NCBI GenBank assembly: GCA_021324775.1 | Contig: JAJPIM010000005.1 | Location: 36,754-100,753 of the forward strand | Length of the DNA stretch: 64,000 bases | Direction of reading: 5' to 3' | Source: Gemmatimonadota bacterium | Lineage (GTDB): Bacteria > Gemmatimonadota > Gemmatimonadetes > Gemmatimonadales > Gemmatimonadaceae | Part shown: positions 59,247 through 64,000 of the stretch, one piece after another | Layout: every line of letters begins with the position of its first letter | Position numbering within the stretch: the stretch's first letter is position 1 | Notes under the pieces: model-generated | Told to the model about the DNA's origin: nothing | Seen by the model: only the letters and a program-made list of their open reading frames with translations | Databases searched by the model: none | Program-made: the position numbers and the translations under genes

Positions 59247-60443
59247 ATGCGCCTGGTGCACCTGTCGGACCTGCATCTCGGCTATCGCCAGTACCAGCGC
59301 CTGACGCCATCCGGCATCAATCAGCGCGAAGCCGATGTGGGGGCCGCTTTCCGGAACGCGGTGGACGCCACGATCGCGCTCGCTCCCGAGATCGTGGTGG
59401 TGGCGGGCGACGTCTTCCACAGCGTGCGTCCGTCCAATCCCGCGATCCTGCTCGCGTTCCAGCAATTCTCGAGGCTTCGCCAGGAATTGCCGGAGGCGAA
59501 GATCGTCATGGTCGCCGGGAATCACGACACGCCTCGGTCCGCGGAGACGGGATGTATCCTGCGCCTGTTCGCGCCGATGGGTGTGCACGTCGTGGACAGC
59601 AAGCCGGAGGCCATTCGCTTCCCCGATCTCGATCTCTCGATCCTCGCGGTGCCGTACGGCGAGCCCCCTACACTGGCGGCGGATCCATCGGCTCGTTACA
59701 ACGTGCTGTTGATGCACACCGAGATCACGGGTGTGCTTCCGCCGATGGAGGGCGATGCGGACCGGGCGGCCTTCCGGATCTCCCGCGACGAGTTACAGCC
59801 GGAGCGTTGGACGTACGTCGCGCTCGGCCACTATCACGTGTACAACAAAGTCGCCGCGAACGCATTCTATTCGGGATCACTGGACTACACGAGCGCCACG
59901 GCGTGGGGTGATCTCAACGAGGAGCGAAAAGCCAGAATCCCCGGCAAGGGCTTCATCGAATTCGATCTCGATAGCGGCGTCGCAACGTTTCACCGGGTGC
60001 CGCTGGCGCGTGCGCTGGTGGATCTCCCCAGTTTCAGCGCGCGCGGTCTCATGGCGGCCGAAGTCGACGCGCGGATACAGGACGCGGCCGATCGCTGTGC
60101 CGGCGGGATCGATGACAAGATCGTGCGGATCGTCGTGCGCGACATTCCGCGGCATATCGTGCGTGAGCTGGATCATCGGACGCTGCGCGAGTACAAGCGG
60201 CGTGCGCTGCACTTCCAGCTCGATACCCGGCGTCCCGATGTGATCCGGCTGCATGGGCACAGCGCGCCGGGCCGGCGTCCCTCGCTGGCCGATATCGTGC
60301 GCGACAAGCTCCAGAGCCGTTTGCTCGAAGGTGACATCGACCGCTCGGCGCTCGTGGATCTCGGGCTCCGGTACCTCGGCGATGCGGAGGCGATGACCGC
60401 GGCGTCGCTGGCGACGCCCGACGTCGTGGGGGCCGAGGAGTGA
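59247..60443 (+). CDS. sbcD: SbcD/Mre11-type DNA exonuclease subunit
   Basis: A 398-residue metallophosphoesterase. The start is ATG 59247, since MRLVHLSDLHLGYRQYQRL is the standard N-terminus. Metal motifs are SDLHLG, VVAGDVFHS, VAGNHDTPR, LMHTEITG and ALGHYHVYN. The C-terminal part (about 270-398) carries a capping/Rad50-binding region. It works with SbcC as an ATP-dependent nuclease on hairpins and blocked ends. The stop overlaps the sbcC start (GTGA), so they are coupled. Confidence 0.94.
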   Translation: MRLVHLSDLHLGYRQYQRLTPSGINQREADVGAAFRNAVDATIALAPEIVVVAGDVFHSVRPSNPAILLAFQQFSRLRQELPEAKIVMVAGNHDTPRSAETGCILRLFAPMGVHVVDSKPEAIRFPDLDLSILAVPYGEPPTLAADPSARYNVLLMHTEITGVLPPMEGDADRAAFRISRDELQPERWTYVALGHYHVYNKVAANAFYSGSLDYTSATAWGDLNEERKARIPGKGFIEFDLDSGVATFHRVPLARALVDLPSFSARGLMAAEVDARIQDAADRCAGGIDDKIVRIVVRDIPRHIVRELDHRTLREYKRRALHFQLDTRRPDVIRLHGHSAPGRRPSLADIVRDKLQSRLLEGDIDRSALVDLGLRYLGDAEAMTAASLATPDVVGAEE

Positions 60444-62926
60444 GGCTCAACAGCCTGCACCTCCAGAACTTCCGGCAGCACGCGGACAGCCGGATCACGT
60501 TCGATACGGGGATCACCGGCATCATCGGCCCGAACGGGTCGGGGAAGACGACGATCCTCGAAGCGATCGCGTGGGCGCTCTATGGGAACAGTGCGGCGCG
60601 CGGGACGCGGGAATCCTTGCGTTTCAACCGGGCGCCGGCGCGGGCCACGGTGCGCGTGGAGCTGGACTTCGAGCTGGCGGGGCATCGGTATCGCGTCGTG
60701 CGCGGTCTCACGAACGCCGAGTTGTACCTGGACAACGCGAGTGTGCCGATCGCGAACTCGATCACGGCGGTGACCGATCTGCTGCACCGGCGCCTCGGCA
60801 TGACGCGGACCGAGTTCTTCAACACGTATTTCACGGGCCAGAAAGAGCTGAACGTGATGGCGGCCATGGGGCCGTCGGACCGAGCGAAGTTCCTGTCGCG
60901 GGTGCTGGGCTACGAGAAGCTGCGGACCGCGCAGGATCTGGTACGGGAGCAGCGGAAGCTGATCACCGCTGAGACGGCGGGTTTGCGGAGCGGAATGCCG
61001 GACCGCGACACCGTGGAGCGGATCCTGGCCGAGGCGGGGTCGCGGCTGGCGGCGGCGGAGCGGCAACTGGCGGTGGCGGAGCGGAGCGAGCGTGAGTTCG
61101 CGGCGGCGCTGGTGGCGGCGACGCCGGCATGGCAGCGGGTGCAGACCCAGCGTGACCGGCTGCAGGAGTTGTTGACCGACCTCAAAGTCGCGGAGCGTGA
61201 CGAGGAGTCGCTAGCCCGCGACGGCGAGCGGATCTCGCGTGAGCTGGCCGATGTTGCCGCGGCGCGTGAGGAGCTGGAGCCGCTCCGCCGGGAGCTGGCG
61301 GCGTATCCCTCGATCGTGACCGAGTTGCAGCACGCCGACGAGCGGTATCGCGAGGAAGGGCGGCGGCAGACACTGATCGAGAGTGAGCGGTCGGTCGCCG
61401 ACGAGTTGGAGAAGCTGCGCGAGCGGCGTGAGAAACTGAGCAGCGCGCCGACACTCGAGGAGGAAGTGACGATCGAACTGGAGACCCGGCGGCGGGAACT
61501 GGAGGAAGCCCAGGGGCAACTCGAGGCTCGCCGCACCGAGTGGGTGCGCGACCGCCAGGAGGCCGAGACGAAGCTCCAGACATTGCGGACCCAGTACAAC
61601 GACCTCCGGCAGCAGCGCGAGCGGCTGATCGCGGCCGGCGAAGAAGGGCAGTGCCCGACGTGTGCGCGTCCCTTGGGCGGCCACTATCGCACGGTCCTCG
61701 ATCTGCTGACGGAGCAGGCGGACACCGTGCAGGTGGATGGCAAGTACTTCAGGGACCGGCTCGAGCAACTCGAACAGATGCCGGCCGACGTGCGTGCGCT
61801 CGACGAGCGGCGCCGAGGGCTGACGCAGGATGCCGGCGCGCTCGAGCGGCGGCTGGCGAAAGTGCAACTCGCGGTGCAGGAGGGGCAGCAAGTCGCGCGC
61901 GACTTGGCGAGCAAGGAGCAGCGCCGGGCGGCGTTGCAGCGCGACATCGCGGCGATCCCGGGTGGCTACGACGCCGCGCGGCATGCGTTCCTCAAGAGCG
62001 AGGCCGAGCGACTGACGCCCCTGGATGCACGGGCGGCGCGGTTGGGGGCACTGGTAGAGCGCGAACCGCAACTGGCCCGTGAGCGGGCGCGGGTGGAGAC
62101 ATCGGCGGCGAGCGTCTTCGGGCGGTTGAAGGAGATGCGCGCGCGGCGGGATGGGATCGATTTCTCGGAGGCGACGTATCAGGCCGTGCACGAGCAGTAC
62201 GAACGGGCCGCGGCGCAGGCGAAGGGGGGGGAGATCGCGGCGTTGACGGCGCGTGCGGAAGCGGCCGCGGCGCGGGCGGCGGTGGAGGGGGCGGAAGTCG
62301 GACGCCGGGAGCTGGACAAGCTGCAGACCAAGCTGGACGCGTTGCACCGGGACAAGCGGATGCACGACGAGCTGGATCGTGCGTTCTCCGATCTGCGGAC
62401 GGACCTCAACTTTGCGCTTCGTCCTGAAGTCTCCGAGCTGGCGAGCGGGTTCCTCGCGGATCTGACCGAGGGCCGGTATGGCGAGCTCGAACTCGACGAT
62501 CAGTACAACATCATCGTGCTCGAGGACGGGTTGCCGAAGCCTGTCATCTCGGGTGGCGAGGAGGATCTGGCGAACCTGGTGTTGCGGCTCGCGATCTCGC
62601 AGATGATCGCCGAGCGTGCGGGCCAGGCGTTTTCGCTGCTGATACTGGACGAAGTGTTCGGGTCGCTGGACGAATCGCGGCGGCATAACGTCGTCGAGCT
62701 GCTACGGCGGCTGCACGACCGGTTCGAGCAGGTGATTCTGATCACGCACATCGAGTCGGTGCGCGAGGGGATGGACCGCGTGATCACGGTGCGGTACGAC
62801 GATGAGCGTGGGTGCGCGGTGACCGAGCAGGTGGATGCGTCGGGCATGCCGGATCCAAACTCGCCGGACGACCTGCCGTTGCGGGGAGGGGGACCGGTGC
62901 AGGCTGTCGCGGAGAGTGCGGCGTGA
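60440..62926 (+). CDS. sbcC: SbcC/Rad50-type ATPase
   Basis: An 828-residue SMC-like ATPase starting at GTG 60440. The P-loop is GPNGSGKT (30-37). Long coiled coils (about 170-390 and 425-640, rich in RREL/ERR patterns) flank a zinc hook CPTC with C405 and C408. The signature is VISGGEEDLANLVLRLAISQMIA and Walker B is FSLLILDEVFGSLDESRRHNV. The coiled coils are short, as in archaeal Rad50, compared with about 1050 residues in E. coli SbcC. It operates with SbcD, and probably with HerA-NurA encoded upstream. Confidence 0.95.
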   Translation: MRLNSLHLQNFRQHADSRITFDTGITGIIGPNGSGKTTILEAIAWALYGNSAARGTRESLRFNRAPARATVRVELDFELAGHRYRVVRGLTNAELYLDNASVPIANSITAVTDLLHRRLGMTRTEFFNTYFTGQKELNVMAAMGPSDRAKFLSRVLGYEKLRTAQDLVREQRKLITAETAGLRSGMPDRDTVERILAEAGSRLAAAERQLAVAERSEREFAAALVAATPAWQRVQTQRDRLQELLTDLKVAERDEESLARDGERISRELADVAAAREELEPLRRELAAYPSIVTELQHADERYREEGRRQTLIESERSVADELEKLRERREKLSSAPTLEEEVTIELETRRRELEEAQGQLEARRTEWVRDRQEAETKLQTLRTQYNDLRQQRERLIAAGEEGQCPTCARPLGGHYRTVLDLLTEQADTVQVDGKYFRDRLEQLEQMPADVRALDERRRGLTQDAGALERRLAKVQLAVQEGQQVARDLASKEQRRAALQRDIAAIPGGYDAARHAFLKSEAERLTPLDARAARLGALVEREPQLARERARVETSAASVFGRLKEMRARRDGIDFSEATYQAVHEQYERAAAQAKGGEIAALTARAEAAAARAAVEGAEVGRRELDKLQTKLDALHRDKRMHDELDRAFSDLRTDLNFALRPEVSELASGFLADLTEGRYGELELDDQYNIIVLEDGLPKPVISGGEEDLANLVLRLAISQMIAERAGQAFSLLILDEVFGSLDESRRHNVVELLRRLHDRFEQVILITHIESVREGMDRVITVRYDDERGCAVTEQVDASGMPDPNSPDDLPLRGGGPVQAVAESAA

Positions 62927-63900
62927 TGGCGGTCGCGCGGAACTGGCGGCAGGTCCATCAGGCGGAGGGTCCGTTTGTCGCGCGGCGTGAGGACATCCCC
63001 GCGCTCAACCGGGTGTTCAGCGACGCGTTCACCGACCGGTATCGCCGGGACGGGATGGTCGGGGTGCGGGTGCCGTTCCTCAATCCGTCGATCTGGCGGT
63101 ATGCGCTGGACGATGCGGGATCGGGGGCGATGCTCTGGCGTGGTGAGCGCGGCGACGTCGCGGCGTTCAACGTGGTGCATCGCTCCGGCGTTGAGGGGTG
63201 GATGGGGCCACTGGCGGTGCGTCCCGAGTCGCAGGGCGCGGGGATCGGGAAGGCGGCGGTGCGAGCGGGCATCGAGTGGTTGCGGCAGGGCGGCGCGACG
63301 GTGGTCGGTCTCGAGACGATGCCGCGGACGATGGACAACATCGGGTTTTACTCGGCGCTCGGGCTCGTGCCGGGGCGCTTGACGCTGACGCTGACACTGG
63401 ATGCGGCGCCCACGGACCGGGCGGCGCCGCTGCTCGGGAGGCTGCCGCTCCGGTTGCGTGACGATGTGGTGGACGAGTGCCGGGTGCTGCTGGACGGGCT
63501 GCTGCCGGGGTACGATTTCACCCGGGAGCTGTTGCTGACCGATCATCTCGCGCTCGGCGACACCGTGTTACTGCATCGGGGCAACGCGGTGGCGGGGTAC
63601 GCGCTCTGTCACACGGCGCCGCTCGTGGAGGGGCGGGTGCGGGAGGAGCTGCGCGTGCTCAAGCTGGTGCTGGCGCGCGACGGTGACCTGGATGCGATGA
63701 TGATGTTGCTGGCGGACTACGCGCGGCGGACGGGCGTGCGGCGCGTGGCGATGCGCGTGCAGGGCGGATACGTGACGGCGTACGAGCGGTTGATCGCGAT
63801 GGGCGCGCGGGTGCGGTGGACGGATCTGCGCATGACGCTGAGCGGGGCGGACGAGGTGATGCCGACAGGCGGCATCGTGTGGTCGAATTGGGAAGTGTAG
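62926..63900 (+). CDS. GNAT acetyltransferase with two GNAT-like halves
   Basis: A 324-residue protein. ATG 62926 overlaps the sbcC stop by one base (TGATG), so it is coupled to sbcC. The first half has the acetyl-CoA loop in MGPLAVRPESQGAGIGKAAVRAGIEWL and the NIGFYSALGLVPG helix. The second half (about 180-324) contains a weaker GNAT-like domain with RVLKLVLARDGDLDAMMMLLADYARRTGVRRVAMRVQGG. Two-domain GNATs often act on small molecules or tRNA-related substrates; its place after the Rad50 gene may be accidental. Confidence 0.8.
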   Translation: MAVARNWRQVHQAEGPFVARREDIPALNRVFSDAFTDRYRRDGMVGVRVPFLNPSIWRYALDDAGSGAMLWRGERGDVAAFNVVHRSGVEGWMGPLAVRPESQGAGIGKAAVRAGIEWLRQGGATVVGLETMPRTMDNIGFYSALGLVPGRLTLTLTLDAAPTDRAAPLLGRLPLRLRDDVVDECRVLLDGLLPGYDFTRELLLTDHLALGDTVLLHRGNAVAGYALCHTAPLVEGRVREELRVLKLVLARDGDLDAMMMLLADYARRTGVRRVAMRVQGGYVTAYERLIAMGARVRWTDLRMTLSGADEVMPTGGIVWSNWEV

Positions 63901-63901
63901 T

Positions 63902-64000
63902 TGGGGACTGGGGGTTGGGGACTGGGGACTGGGGGTTGGGGGCTGGGGGTGGGGGGCTGGGGGTTGGGGACTGGGGGTTGGGGGCTGGGGGGTGGGGGCT
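63902..64000. repeat. G-rich heptamer array at the right edge
   Basis: Tandem GGGGACT/GGGGGTT/GGGGGCT heptamers beginning 2 bp after the GNAT stop and continuing to the end of the window, so its full length is unknown. G-runs every 7 bp could form G-quadruplexes. Confidence 0.9.

Overview
The window is GC-rich, gene-dense bacterial chromosome. I see no rRNA, tRNA, CRISPR array, replication origin or transposase. A DUF305/LVIVD lipoprotein pair, a large ADOP-type permease, several proline/serine-rich lipoproteins and abundant intergenic palindromes suggest a soil-type Gemmatimonadota or a related lineage. That placement is an inference from gene style, not from a marker gene.

Layout. 1-3.7 kb: 5' part of dnaE (minus strand), a PF10023 metallopeptidase-like lipoprotein and a GNAT enzyme. 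3.8-16 kb: small accessory genes spaced by two families of palindromic repeats (called A and B here). These genes are DUF305 and LVIVD lipoproteins, a cupin very like bacterial hydroxynitrile lyases, an orphan antitoxin, a YcxB-like membrane protein, the translationally coupled repair pair ogt-alkA, a DUF2442 protein, and a divergent pair (recombinase-core-like protein and AAA/DUF4143 ATPase) around a perfect inverted repeat. 16-18.6 kb: ADOP permease.

18.6-22.9 kb: an island of visibly lower GC. Its main content is a tight minus-strand operon encoding an XRE-ImmA/IrrE fusion, a complete PIN-domain protein, and an unrecognised protein with a HEPN-like R-x4-H motif. This is the best candidate for an undescribed toxin-antitoxin or defence system. 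Two small conserved proteins follow on the plus strand.

22.9-33 kb: UvrD-type helicase, then a minus-strand operon thiO-lipA-pdhA-pdhB-pdhC-lpdA-lipB. It supplies the pyruvate dehydrogenase complex together with both enzymes that lipoylate it. 33-42.7 kb: an unknown GGH-x-K-T-G-L family protein, DUF3108, GT2 glycosyltransferase, M28 peptidase, an SPFH protein coupled to a small metal-binding membrane protein, a C26 amidotransferase-like hydrolase and a POT peptide transporter. 42.8-48.7 kb: complete peptide ABC importer (SBP, two permeases, two ATPases). 48.8-54.9 kb: lipoate ligase family protein, gcvH, coaE, an AraC-type regulator, a degenerate DEAD-box-like protein with an RGG tail, and an aminotransferase.

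54.9-64 kb: a lipoprotein, then a plus-strand cluster NurA-HerA-SbcD(Mre11)-SbcC(Rad50)-GNAT. This is the archaeal-type set of DNA end-resection enzymes in a bacterial chromosome. A large inverted array of TAGGGAY/GGGGATT heptamers sits between herA and sbcD. Similar tandem heptamer arrays recur at gene boundaries across the window.
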